Made by a program: the position numbers and the translations under genes | Origin: Paenibacillus maysiensis | GTDB taxonomy: Bacteria > Bacillota > Bacilli > Paenibacillales > Paenibacillaceae | Direction of reading: 5' to 3' | NCBI RefSeq assembly: GCF_000520815.1 | Contig: NZ_ASRY01000157.1 | Span: 1-33,646 of the forward strand | DNA: 33,646 nucleotides | Notes under the pieces: generated by a model | The model's input: the letters and a program-made list of their open reading frames with translations, nothing else | Told to the model about the DNA's origin: nothing | Database searches by the model: none | Shown: piece after piece, positions 23,496 to 32,032 of the stretch | Numbering within the stretch: the stretch's first letter is position 1 | Layout of the letters: each line of letters opens with the position of its first letter

Positions 23496-23529
23496 ATGGC
23501 TCCTGCATTTGTCGGGAGTCATTTTTTTC
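23496..23529 (+). terminator. Rho-independent terminator after the Gfo/Idh/MocA gene
   Basis: Stem ATGGCTCC / GGAGTCAT (one G-U pair) followed by seven T. Confidence 0.75.
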
Positions 23530-23632
23530 GTTACCCTACGACCTTTCTATTTCATAGCATTCCTGTCCATTTTGATTAATCTCTGCTGATAATACGCCAA
23601 CAAAGACGAACGATGCGATAGAATAGAAAAAC

Positions 23633-23646
23633 AGAAAGCGTTATCA
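23633..23646. promoter_or_regulatory. Near-perfect cre box before the kinase gene
   Basis: AGAAAGCGTTATCA differs from the cre consensus only at the first base. It lies about 40 bases before the ATG at 23688, so CcpA may repress the whole operon. Confidence 0.5.
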
Positions 23647-23687
23647 TTACCCATTTTTTCTGCGATGGTCCAGGGGGGAGAAGGCAT

Positions 23688-25448
23688 ATGCGTTCAAGGT
23701 TCCAACCATTAAACACGTTGCGTAATCAGATTTTTATCGGCTTTATATTGGTAATGCTCATTATGATGAGTGTGGCGGGGGCGTTCATTTATCTCAATGT
23801 GTCTCACCTGTTAAAAGACAGTGCCGAGCGACATATTGGTCAGACTGCGGTACAAGCAAGCGGCAGGCTGGATGCATTAATCGGCCAGATGGACAGCTTG
23901 ACGGAGCAGGTCGCGAATCACCCGTCTGTTCAGCATATTTTGCTGGAGGAGCGCAACAGGGGCAAGGTGAATTTCGGACAGCGTCAATCACTACTGCAAG
24001 TGATGCATAGCTATCAGGCATATATGCCGAGTGTCGGCTCGCTGGAGCTGTATACCGCCGAAGGGAAGATGTTGTTTCCGATTAGAGAGGGCAGTCTGGA
24101 GGAACGTATCGGACAGGCAGACATTCGGGAAGCGAATCAGATGAAAGGAAGACTGGTCTGGATCGGTATTGATCCCGAAGACCCCCGTTCGCTGCTGGCG
24201 ATTCGGCAGGTGAGCCTGGTAGACCGCTGGTTCTCACGCGGAGGGTACCTGATTACCCGTATGGAGCGAAGTTATTTTGGACTGAATGGTACGTCAGCGG
24301 TCAATGCAGAAGCGGATGAAACCATGCTGCTTGTAGATCGTCAAGGCCAGCTGCTGTCGGGTGAACCTATGAACCAGACGGATTTGTCAGGTGTAATGCA
24401 TAGCAAGACACAGACGGTTCATATTGGGGAGCGGGAATATGTGAAGGCAGTTCAGCAGTCGGAGCGGACGGGCTGGTCGCTGCTGATCCTGATTCCGGTT
24501 AGCGTCGTCACAGACGGAATAACGGTTTTACGGACTACACTTATCATTTCCGCGTCTCTTGGTGCCGTGCTATTCCTGTTCATGTCCTTTATGCTGTCTA
24601 CGTTAATTACAAGACCGATAGGTCACTTGATTCAGGCGATGCGCCGTTCACGGGAAGGGGCATTGGCCCTGAATCCAGAACCGGCAGCAGCCGTCGAACT
24701 GCGAGAATTGAACGCAGAGTACAACACGATGATTGTCGATATCAATGAATTGATCCGTGTTATTTGCGAGAAGGAGGTTTTACAAAGCCAAACCGAGCTT
24801 AAAGCACTGCAGGCGCAGATCAATCCGCATTTTCTTTTTAATACGCTGGATGCTTTCAACTGGTCGCTACAGGAGAAGGGAGAGGAGGAGCTTGCCGGGC
24901 TGATGGTGTCCATGTCGCGGCTGTTTCGTTATGTTATCGAACCGGCTCACCATGACTCTTGGGTGACACTCGGGGAAGAAATGGCGCAAATCCGGCGTTA
25001 TCTGGAACTGATGGAGCTGCGTCTGGGTGAACGTCTGAGCTGGCAAATTCATATGCCTTCGGAGGCAGCCCAAATTCCGCTTCCTAAGCTGCTGATCCAG
25101 CCCATTCTAGAGAATGCCATTTTGCATGGCGTCGAAAATCGGATCGGCAACGGCCGCGTTGAAATCCGTGTCACTCCTTCGGCCAGACCGGGTTGGACCA
25201 AGATCGCGGTCATAGATAACGGACCTGGAATGACACTGGAGGAGCTTGCAGCTGTGCGTACAGCATTGATGGGGGGATCAGCCTGCCAGAGCAAGGGAAC
25301 CGGTATGGGACTAGTTAATGTACAGCGCAGGCTTGCTCTCTATTATGACAACGAATCTTATCCAACGGACGGTGTGCTGATACATAGTGCTGAGCAGGAA
25401 GGAACTGTGGTCGCTTTTGAAATTCCTGATGAATATGGAGGGCGGTAG
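23688..25448 (+). CDS. Sensor histidine kinase, YesM type
   Basis: The 586-residue protein has a first membrane segment at about 14-36, a large extracytoplasmic sensor (about 37-280, probably dCache-like), a second segment at about 284-306 and a HAMP region. The His_kinase domain has the phosphoacceptor His381 in QINPHFLFNTLDAF, followed by a HATPase with ILENAILHG, DNGPGM and GTGMGLVNV. This is the YesM/LytS-like class that pairs with AraC-type response regulators and controls sugar-uptake operons in Paenibacillus and Bacillus. The partner is encoded 2 bases downstream, and the ABC transporter follows. The ligand is probably the transported oligosaccharide (inference). Confidence 0.93.
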   Translation: MRSRFQPLNTLRNQIFIGFILVMLIMMSVAGAFIYLNVSHLLKDSAERHIGQTAVQASGRLDALIGQMDSLTEQVANHPSVQHILLEERNRGKVNFGQRQSLLQVMHSYQAYMPSVGSLELYTAEGKMLFPIREGSLEERIGQADIREANQMKGRLVWIGIDPEDPRSLLAIRQVSLVDRWFSRGGYLITRMERSYFGLNGTSAVNAEADETMLLVDRQGQLLSGEPMNQTDLSGVMHSKTQTVHIGEREYVKAVQQSERTGWSLLILIPVSVVTDGITVLRTTLIISASLGAVLFLFMSFMLSTLITRPIGHLIQAMRRSREGALALNPEPAAAVELRELNAEYNTMIVDINELIRVICEKEVLQSQTELKALQAQINPHFLFNTLDAFNWSLQEKGEEELAGLMVSMSRLFRYVIEPAHHDSWVTLGEEMAQIRRYLELMELRLGERLSWQIHMPSEAAQIPLPKLLIQPILENAILHGVENRIGNGRVEIRVTPSARPGWTKIAVIDNGPGMTLEELAAVRTALMGGSACQSKGTGMGLVNVQRRLALYYDNESYPTDGVLIHSAEQEGTVVAFEIPDEYGGR

Positions 25449-25450
25449 GA

Positions 25451-26251
25451 ATGAGTGTTTCATCCAAAACCATTGTCATTGTAGACGATGAACAGCGAAC
25501 ACGTCAGGGGATACACCAGACACTGGAGCAATGGGCCGCCGGGAAATACCGGATTGTGACATTCGGTAATGGTTTGGAAGCATTAAATATACTGCGAGCG
25601 GAGACGGTTCATCTGCTGATTACGGATGTCCGGTTGCCGGAATTCAGTGGGCTGGATTTAATCCGCTCTCTGGAACGGGATTCACGACGGCCAGCGATCA
25701 TTGTCATCTCGGGCTATGCGGAGTTTGATTATGTCCAGCAGGCTCTTCGTCTGGGAGCTGTCAATTATTTGCTCAAGCCGATTGATAAGCAGGAACTGCT
25801 GAAAGCGGTAGATAAAGCGCTCCGGCTGGAGGAGGAACGTCAGCGGTACGAGAAGCTGGAAAAGATAGCTGATCCTGTTCTGTTAGAGCTTGACCTCCAA
25901 GCGGCTACTCTTAGTGATCCGGTACGACATGCCTTCATCTATATGGCGGAGCATCTTCACGAATCCATCACGATGGCGCAGACTGCCGCGCATTCACACC
26001 TGAATGCCAGCTATTTTAGTGTTTTGTTCAAGGAGCAAAGTGGCTTGTCCTTCAGCGAATATCTGCATCGGCTGCGGATACAACGGGCCAAGGAGCTGCT
26101 GCTGCATACCCAGTTAACAATTGCCCAAATCGGCGAGCGTTCAGGCTACCGGACTGATAAATATTTTATTAAAGTATTCAAAGCGACCGAAGGGGTAAGT
26201 CCCAGCCGCTACAGACAGCAGATGCGTAAAGGGTCGGAGGATATCCACTGA
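25451..26251 (+). CDS. AraC-type response regulator, YesN type
   Basis: The N-terminal receiver domain has acidic residues at DDE 12-14, the phosphoacceptor Asp59 in LLITDVRLPEFSG, Ser in VISGYAEF and Lys in LLKPIDKQELL. The C-terminal end (about 165-262) is an AraC/XylS DNA-binding domain with two helix-turn-helix units (RAKELLLHTQLTIAQIGERS and the ending GVSPSRYRQQ). At 266 residues it is a short member, with only a small linker between domains. It overlaps nothing but starts 2 bases after the kinase gene. It should activate the ABC transporter genes downstream when phosphorylated. Confidence 0.93.
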   Translation: MSVSSKTIVIVDDEQRTRQGIHQTLEQWAAGKYRIVTFGNGLEALNILRAETVHLLITDVRLPEFSGLDLIRSLERDSRRPAIIVISGYAEFDYVQQALRLGAVNYLLKPIDKQELLKAVDKALRLEEERQRYEKLEKIADPVLLELDLQAATLSDPVRHAFIYMAEHLHESITMAQTAAHSHLNASYFSVLFKEQSGLSFSEYLHRLRIQRAKELLLHTQLTIAQIGERSGYRTDKYFIKVFKATEGVSPSRYRQQMRKGSEDIH

Positions 26252-26347
26252 CAGCATAGCATAGGCAGCCCACAACCCAATAAAAGTGGAATTATACCCA
26301 ATGAGCGTACCCTGTTGGAAGCAGGAATGGAGTGCTAAACTTACAAA

Positions 26348-26361
26348 TGATAACGGTTACA
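26348..26361. promoter_or_regulatory. cre box before the sugar-binding lipoprotein gene
   Basis: TGATAACGGTTACA fits the cre consensus at every defined position and lies 33 bases before the ATG at 26394. Confidence 0.7.
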
Positions 26362-26393
26362 AAAATATAATTACAACAAACGGAGGTCTAACG

Positions 26394-27737
26394 ATGTCCA
26401 ACGAGTATGGTTTGCGTAAGCGCTCACAACGAAAATGGTTTGCTGGGTTGACCCTGCTGCTGTCATTCATGCTGGTGCTATCCGGTTGCGGTGTTGATAA
26501 GGATGGGCAAGGGGGTTCCAATGGAGAAGGGGGAAAGATTACGCTTAAAATGATGCACCTGTGGCCAGAGGGAAGCTCGGCACAGCAAAGCAAGCTTGTG
26601 ACCCAGATTATAGATCAATACCAAAAGGATCATCCGAATGTTGTCATTCAGCAGGAAGTGCTGGAAAACGAACAATACAAAAACAAACTCAAAGTGCTGT
26701 CAGCTTCCAATGAATTGCCGGATATCGGCATCACCTGGGCAGCAGGCTTTATGGAGCCTTACGTTAAAGGTGGATTATTTACGCCGATGGATGACCTGTT
26801 GAATGGTTCCAACCTCAAGGGCAAATTCGTACCGGGAACGACCGAAGCTTATGCGCTGAATGGAAAAACGTATGCGCTTCCCATCGAATTGAACATTTCA
26901 CCCATTTACTACAACAAAGCCATATTCCAAAAATATAACCTGAAAGTGCCTGCGACATTTGACGAATTGAAGCAAGTTGTGAAAACACTTGCAGATCATG
27001 GAGTTGCACCGATTGCACTGGGCAATAAAGACCGCTGGACCGGCTCCCTCTGGTACATGTATCTGGCGGACCGTATAGCAGGTAACGAAACGCTGAAAAA
27101 AGCGATTGACGGTTCAGGCTCGTTCGATGACCCTGGTTTAATTCAGGCGGCCTCCGAAATCCAGACGCTCGTGGATATGAATGCCTTTAACAAAGGATTT
27201 AACGGCTTGTCCAATGATGAAGGAAAATCCGAATTTATGAACAGCAAGGCTGCCATGTATTTGATGGGGACTTGGGAATTGCCGAATTTTACGACCAATC
27301 CCGCCATCCCGCAAGCATTTAAAGATCAAATTGGCTTCTTTAAATTTCCGATGGTTGCAGGCGGCAAGGGCAACGTGAACAGCTGGGTAGGAGGTCCGGG
27401 AGTAGGCTTATTCGTTTCGGAGAATTCAAAGGTGAAGGAAGAGGCCAAAGCGTTCGTTGAGTATTTCGTAGTCAAATGGGGTGAGCAATCGGTAACGCAG
27501 GCGGGAGTTATTCCGGCTACGAAAGTGGACACCTCCAAAGGGAATTTGCCCAAGCTGTACGTCGATTTGCTAAATGGGCTGAATCAAGCCAGCAGCATTA
27601 CATTGTTCGCCGATGTGCAGATGAAGCCGAATGCGGCGCAGGTACATTTGAATATGATTCAGGCGTTGTTTGGCAAAGCGGTGACACCACAACAATTTGC
27701 CGAGCAGCATAAGGCTGCCATCGAGAAAGGAAATTGA
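26394..27737 (+). CDS. Sugar ABC transporter substrate-binding lipoprotein
   Basis: The signal peptide is of the lipoprotein type: RKRSQRK, a hydrophobic core and the lipobox LSGC with Cys32 as the lipidated residue. The mature part is a family 1 solute-binding protein (447 residues in all) with ITLKMMHLWPEGSS and AYALNGKTYALPIELN, the ligand-contact region found in oligosaccharide binders. It catches sugars outside the membrane for the two permeases that follow. A longer frame begins at 26286, but the ATG at 26394 is preceded by CGGAGGT and starts the signal peptide. A cre box overlaps the leader. The sugar is not identifiable. Confidence 0.92.
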   Translation: MSNEYGLRKRSQRKWFAGLTLLLSFMLVLSGCGVDKDGQGGSNGEGGKITLKMMHLWPEGSSAQQSKLVTQIIDQYQKDHPNVVIQQEVLENEQYKNKLKVLSASNELPDIGITWAAGFMEPYVKGGLFTPMDDLLNGSNLKGKFVPGTTEAYALNGKTYALPIELNISPIYYNKAIFQKYNLKVPATFDELKQVVKTLADHGVAPIALGNKDRWTGSLWYMYLADRIAGNETLKKAIDGSGSFDDPGLIQAASEIQTLVDMNAFNKGFNGLSNDEGKSEFMNSKAAMYLMGTWELPNFTTNPAIPQAFKDQIGFFKFPMVAGGKGNVNSWVGGPGVGLFVSENSKVKEEAKAFVEYFVVKWGEQSVTQAGVIPATKVDTSKGNLPKLYVDLLNGLNQASSITLFADVQMKPNAAQVHLNMIQALFGKAVTPQQFAEQHKAAIEKGN

Positions 27738-27766
27738 AATTGCTCACATAATAAGGAGGTTCGGCC

Positions 27767-28648
27767 GTGGAAAAGGTCATGTCCAATAAGCTTGTCATTG
27801 CTCTGTATGTGTTGCCTTCCCTGCTGCTGTTACTCGCTGTGATTTATGTGCCTATTGTGCTGACCGGCTATTACGGCCTGAATCAGTGGAATGGAATCGG
27901 CCCTATGACTTTCGTAGGGCTGGATAACTATCAACATTTGTTCACAGACACGGCGTTCTGGCAAAGTGCTTGGCATTCGCTGCTGCTGGCCTTGTTTTCA
28001 GGCGTCAGTCTGATCGGTTATCTGGTCATTGCGATGATTTTGTCAGGGAAAATCAAGGGAGCCAATCTGCTGAGGAAAATTTATCTGATCCCAATGCTGC
28101 TGTCTTCTGTAGCGATCGCGCAATTATGGCTCAAAATGTATCATCCGACGAACGGAGTGCTGAATTCCTTACTGGCGTCAGTCGGAGTTCAAAACCCACC
28201 CGAGTGGTTGGCTAATCCGTCTTTGGTGTTGCCTGCCCTATTCATCCCGATTATTTGGCAATATGCAGGCTTTTATATTCTGATCTATTATGCCGGGCTG
28301 AAAAATATTCCCGAAACGCTGGTGGAGGCTGCCCGGATCGACGGGGCCAGTGCCTGGCAGATTGCGACTCGTATCAAATTGCCCCTGCTGCGCGAGGTGA
28401 TTAACGTCACGATCATATTGTCCATTGTCGGCTCGCTCAAATATTTTGACCTCATCTACGTCATGACGGACGGTGGGCCGAACGGAGCCAGTGAAGTGAT
28501 GGCTTCTTACATGTACCACCAGGCATTCCGCAGCTTTGATTTCGGATACGGCAGCGCTACAGCCTTTGCCCTGCTGCTCATCTGTTTGATCGCTACGTGG
28601 CTGATTCGCAAGGTTACGGCTTCGGGTGACACCATCCAGTATTCATAA
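27767..28648 (+). CDS. Sugar ABC transporter permease (MalF/LacF type)
   Basis: The 293-residue protein has six membrane segments. The EAA loop that contacts the ATPase reads EAARIDGASAWQIATRIKLP, and the first segment lies at about residues 7-29. It starts with GTG at 27767, preceded by AAGGAGG at 7-base spacing; a later ATG at 27779 is less well placed. The gene follows the binding protein by 29 bases and belongs to the same operon. Together with the next permease it forms the membrane channel. The ATPase is not encoded here; in Bacillales a shared MsmX-like ATPase commonly serves several such systems. Confidence 0.92.
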   Translation: MEKVMSNKLVIALYVLPSLLLLLAVIYVPIVLTGYYGLNQWNGIGPMTFVGLDNYQHLFTDTAFWQSAWHSLLLALFSGVSLIGYLVIAMILSGKIKGANLLRKIYLIPMLLSSVAIAQLWLKMYHPTNGVLNSLLASVGVQNPPEWLANPSLVLPALFIPIIWQYAGFYILIYYAGLKNIPETLVEAARIDGASAWQIATRIKLPLLREVINVTIILSIVGSLKYFDLIYVMTDGGPNGASEVMASYMYHQAFRSFDFGYGSATAFALLLICLIATWLIRKVTASGDTIQYS

Positions 28649-28700
28649 CATGGTCATGCAAATAGATGATGTAACAAGGACAGGAGAGGGAGGAACGGAT

Positions 28701-29582
28701 ATGAAAACCCAGCTATCCGCCAGCTATCCGCTTGGAGTCGCTACCCGCGGCAAAATGTTAACTCGGGTCGGTTATGCCGCTTTGTATATCATTTTAATCA
28801 TCTTGGCGGTGACGCAGCTTTTACCGCTGGTGTGGCTGATGCTTTTCTCGCTTAAAAATAATCAGGAAGTGTTTAACCTTCCGCCGTTTGCACTCTCGTC
28901 CCAGCCGCATTGGGAGAACTATATGAATGTGTGGACCAGCGGCAATATCGGGCGATATTTTTTCAATAGTGTGTGGATTACGGTCATATCCGTGGCGGTG
29001 ACGGTGCTGCTAGCCAGCTTTGTAACGTTTGCCATTACGCGTATGCGATGGAAAGGAAGCCAGCTGGTTCTCGGGCTATTTATGGTCGGACTAATGATTC
29101 CGGTCCATTCCACCTTGATTCCGTTGTTCAGCATGTTTCTCAAACTGCATTTAACAGAAACTTCACTCTCCATCATCCTGTCGTATGTTGCTTTTAATCT
29201 GCCGACAACGATGATGATCTTGCTGGGCTTCTATTACGCCTTGCCCCGTGAAGTGGAAGAAGCAGCGGTTATGGACGGCTGCTCCGTCAACCGGATGTTC
29301 TTCCGGATCGTACTGCCCATGACAACCCCCGTCATGGCAACGACATCTATTATTAACATGATCTATAACTGGAATGAGTTTATTTTCGTCAATACGTTCA
29401 TCAGTTCGGATGAAAACAAAACGCTAACCGTGGGCGTTCAGAACTTCATTGGACAATATACGACCGACTGGGGAGCGATCGGAGCTACATTGATGATCAG
29501 CATTTTGCCCATTTTGCTCGTGTTCCTCATCATGAGCGACCGGATTGTTGAAGGGATCGCAGCCGGGTCGGTTAAGGGGTAA
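28701..29582 (+). CDS. Sugar ABC transporter permease (MalG/LacG type)
   Basis: The 293-residue partner permease has six membrane segments and an EAA loop reading EEAAVMDGCSVNRMFFRIVLP. The C-terminus DRIVEGIAAGSVKG is the typical end of MalG-type proteins. The longest frame starts within the previous gene, but the ATG at 28701 has GGGAGGA at good spacing and is the better start. It is the last gene of the operon; a long terminator follows directly. Confidence 0.92.
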   Translation: MKTQLSASYPLGVATRGKMLTRVGYAALYIILIILAVTQLLPLVWLMLFSLKNNQEVFNLPPFALSSQPHWENYMNVWTSGNIGRYFFNSVWITVISVAVTVLLASFVTFAITRMRWKGSQLVLGLFMVGLMIPVHSTLIPLFSMFLKLHLTETSLSIILSYVAFNLPTTMMILLGFYYALPREVEEAAVMDGCSVNRMFFRIVLPMTTPVMATTSIINMIYNWNEFIFVNTFISSDENKTLTVGVQNFIGQYTTDWGAIGATLMISILPILLVFLIMSDRIVEGIAAGSVKG

Positions 29583-29605
29583 AGCAAATTCCCTAGGTTA
29601 GAAGA

Positions 29606-29675
29606 GTACCCCCTAGTGTAGACATTGGAACAAACCTCTTGGTTTGTCCGATGAATGCTAGGGGGTACATTTTTA
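29606..29675 (+). terminator. Rho-independent terminator after the sugar ABC operon
   Basis: An 11-bp perfect outer stem (GTACCCCCTAG / CTAGGGGGTAC) encloses an inner hairpin built on GGAACAAACC/GGTTTGTCC and is followed by ATTTTTAT. It marks the end of the sugar operon. Confidence 0.8.
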
Positions 29676-30371
29676 TGTGAGTCTAGTTTGAGTTGATGGG
29701 AAATACATGTGTTAAAAGACATGATTGCTACAACTAGAATGTTGATGCTCATCTTCTGGTAAATTTGTAGCTTGTTGTTCACTGGCTAGTTCTAATTGAT
29801 AAAATCGCTGGAGTAATATTTCAAAATAAAGTGGTGGTCAAATGAACGGGGGGTTGTACCTTTAAATAGTAAGAACATTGTGAATTACTTACCAGACTTG
29901 TATGATTGGAGTCTTACTGAAACCGCAAAAGAACTACATACTTGCCGACCCATAAACGAACTACCTCCATATAACAATTATAAAGAAAATGTGCTGAAGA
30001 GGCTTGAGAGTGTGCTATTAGAGCTCCAAATTCTTTAGGATTTTATATCCAATGATTAAACTGGGAGTAAAAAAATACTGGATAGAAAAAGGATGTAGTG
30101 AAACCCAATATTGTCAACATTAGACCATGCGGGCAATCCTAAAAAAGGAATGTTCCATAAAGCCTTCTTGAAGTGTCTATCTATGTATTATGATATGAAG
30201 TAAAGTCGACAAAATAATCATATCAAAAAGATGTTTTGCTGTATAAAAATAATACTGGTGGCCCTTAAAGATGTGTTAGGAGCCACCAGTAAAAACTAAT
30301 TTACGATATTGTTACATAATGAGAGTCAGATATACTTTTACTGTATACTTTCCCAACACCTTGAAGTAATT
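29676..30371. other. AT-rich region without an intact gene
   Basis: About 700 bases between the sugar operon and the DGC gene. It contains one open stretch that looks like the end of a lost gene (29817-30038) and a 9-bp hairpin ACTGGTGGC/GCCACCAGT at 30254-30290 with weak T-runs. The rest shows no coding pattern I can support. Confidence 0.5.
29817..30038 (+). pseudogene. Gene fragment of unknown family
   Basis: The frame is open from 29817 to a TAG at 30036. From about 29856 it reads like real protein (KNIVNYLPDLYDWSLTETA, then a helical end with KENVLKRLESVLLELQIL). There is no ATG at the front and no ribosome binding site that fits, so I read it as the end of a lost gene. I do not recognise the family. 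Chance coding cannot be excluded. Confidence 0.3.
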
Positions 30372-30412
30372 AAAATAAAGGTGAGCCATCTTTCGATACA
30401 CACCTTTATTTT
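30372..30412. terminator. Terminator after the DGC gene, possibly bidirectional
   Basis: A perfect 12-bp stem (AAAATAAAGGTG / CACCTTTATTTT) with T-rich ends on both strands, 10 bases after the DGC stop. Confidence 0.7.
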
Positions 30413-30421
30413 GATTAAGAA

Positions 30422-30781
30422 TTATTGTCCAATTAGTTCTAAGATTTGTGTGTAAGCATTCCTATAATGATTGGGGCTAGGATCTTCTCCTATTACTTTG
30501 GGTACGTCAAAGTCAGACAGCGTGAAATGGTGTTTGGGTTGAACTTCATGTCTTGCTAAGCAACTCTTGCAACAGGACAAGGGACAACCATCAATTGCAA
30601 TGATGTCACGTCCCGATTTTGCTGTTCTGACAAGTGGTTTGACATCACCACCAACACCAGCAATGCAGGACATTTCAGCGACTTTTTCTCGATCCATTTT
30701 TATAGCGATCAAGTTAGCGGTTTGTGCTGCGGAGGAACATCCAGAACATGAATAAACAAGAGGTAAATCAGTTCTTTTCAT
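30422..30781 (-). CDS. DGC-domain putative zinc-binding protein
   Basis: The 119-residue protein is rich in Cys. It has SCSGCSS at 11-17 (Cys12, Cys15), Cys39 in EMSCIAG, the name-giving Asp64-Gly65-Cys66 in IDGCPLSCCKSC and further Cys70, Cys71 and Cys74. This is the DGC family (PF08859), thought to bind zinc; the true role is unknown. The longest frame starts at 30820, but the ATG at 30781 has AAGGAAG at 8-base spacing and a better N-terminus. The gene stands alone, ends at a strong hairpin and has two striking inverted repeats upstream (30847-30873 and 30891-30906), which suggests it is tightly regulated, perhaps by metal or oxygen (inference). Confidence 0.8.
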   Translation of the reverse strand: MKRTDLPLVYSCSGCSSAAQTANLIAIKMDREKVAEMSCIAGVGGDVKPLVRTAKSGRDIIAIDGCPLSCCKSCLARHEVQPKHHFTLSDFDVPKVIGEDPSPNHYRNAYTQILELIGQ

Positions 30782-30846
30782 CTTTGTACACTTCCTTGTT
30801 TTTTCTTTGTGATCAATCACGGTATTTTTGGTCGTAGATGAAATAA

Positions 30847-30873
30847 AAGTTAAAATTGTTTGTATTTTAACTT
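30847..30873. promoter_or_regulatory. Long inverted repeat before the DGC gene
   Basis: AAGTTAAAAT and ATTTTAACTT, 10-bp perfect arms around a 7-base spacer, about 66 bases before the start at 30781. The spacing and AT-rich arms resemble operators of dimeric repressors. Confidence 0.5.
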
Positions 30874-30890
30874 AAATTTACAGGTTAGAC

Positions 30891-30906
30891 CGTGATAATA
30901 GTCACG
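30891..30906. promoter_or_regulatory. Crp/Fnr-like inverted repeat before the DGC gene
   Basis: CGTGA-TAATAG-TCACG has the GTGA-N6-TCAC core of the Crp/Fnr family, 110 bases upstream of the gene. A second, shorter repeat GTGAT-CA-ATCAC lies at 30809-30820. Confidence 0.4.
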
Positions 30907-31006
30907 ACAACATTTTTTCAAAATCTGTTATAGGGCTAACTGTGTGTATACAAATCAGCCAGATCCCCATGTTCAACTTATTTTTCTAATAGAGAATTAG
31001 CCTTAT

Positions 31007-31435
31007 CTAAATATAATCTGGAGCGTCATCCTTAATCACCATTAAAATTTCTTTGATTGTCTGTTTAGTCGAACCTTCTAATTTCTCCAAAGCTTTACCG
31101 TAAGAAATTAATAAATCTTTTGAATTTAGAAGTGTCCGATGGATTCTATCTGCCCAAAATTCTGCATGGGGCAACATCTTGGAAGTACCCAAAGCCAATT
31201 TGAATAAACCCTCTTCTAAATCATTACGTTTTGCAATATAAAATATAGTTTCAATAAGATAATCATTAGCTGACGGTTCAGCAACTTCATCTTCGAAGAT
31301 TGTACAGAGATCGAGAATTATATCATTCGTTCCTTCAAGGGACATTTCATTCAGAATATTCTCAAATATCTCTATATTGTCCCCCTCGTTTTCCATAAAA
31401 CGCATTTTATATAGCAAATTAATTTTCTCATTCAT
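31007..31435 (-). CDS. Imm30-like immunity protein
   Basis: The 142-residue acidic protein is all-helical by eye. The order of motifs (FENILNEMS, ILDLCTIFEDEVAEP, LIETIFYIAKR, ALEKLEGSTKQTIKEIL) resembles the Imm30 family of polymorphic-toxin immunity proteins. The frame can start at 31459, but AGAGAGGAAAAG fits the ATG at 31435. It lies 600 bases behind the toxin-immunity pair of the same strand, so it may be a second, orphan immunity gene of this locus. The toxin it would neutralise is not in the window. The family call rests on resemblance only; I am moderately sure. Confidence 0.55.
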   Translation of the reverse strand: MNEKINLLYKMRFMENEGDNIEIFENILNEMSLEGTNDIILDLCTIFEDEVAEPSANDYLIETIFYIAKRNDLEEGLFKLALGTSKMLPHAEFWADRIHRTLLNSKDLLISYGKALEKLEGSTKQTIKEILMVIKDDAPDYI

Positions 31436-32032
31436 ATTCTTTTCCTCTCTATTTAACACTACGCTACTAAAGCCTTCTATTGTGTTCAGTAGTAATATAT
31501 TTTTGAAATCTTCCTTTAGTCGCTTTAAGTGTTTGTTAAGTTGTTTTTTGTCTAGCTGGACTGTTCGATCTTGCTTTTAAAATGTAAACCTAAAGAATCT
31601 TAGGATAATGCGATCAATAGGTTTAAATTGATTCATTTTGGTGAATAGATGCTCATCTTTTGATGGACATGAATTCTGTTATTCGCTGGCGTAATGCCTC
31701 TTGAAACCAATCTGGCCAGTTTGACATCGTGTATTTCCTCTCCCGTTGTTGAAGTGGGTGTATGTTAACTCTGATGGGGAGGGATGGCAAATCATTGTTT
31801 TTGTATGGGGGAAAGGCTCACTCCTAACTCATGATTCAAGTTGGAATAAGCCTTAGAAAGTTAATCATGCGTGTTTGTCATGTTTTTATATTTTACGATC
31901 TTGCTGTCACAATGTAACTGCCGTGTAACACTACAATAGATTCCGTCCGTTTTCAAAGAAAGTTTTTAGCTCTGCTATTCAACTTATAGGTTGGTAGTGA
32001 CACATTTCAAAAAGTAACATACAAAATATTTC
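31436..32032. other. Gap between the two immunity genes
   Basis: About 600 AT-rich bases. A 24-residue frame at 31653-31727 (minus, MSNWPDWFQEALRQRITEF, with GGGAGAGG in front) may be the start of a lost gene; its fate downstream is unclear. No intact gene, insertion sequence or terminator could be supported. Confidence 0.45.
31653..31727 (-). pseudogene. Possible 5' remnant of an unknown gene
   Basis: A ribosome binding site GGGAGAGG stands 9 bases before the ATG of a 24-codon frame with protein-like composition. It ends in TGA and is probably the stump of a lost gene. Family unknown. Confidence 0.25.

Noticed and set aside
30052..30123. 23-residue frame starting MIKLGVKKYW
   Set aside because: Too short, without ribosome binding site or terminator, in a region of gene debris.
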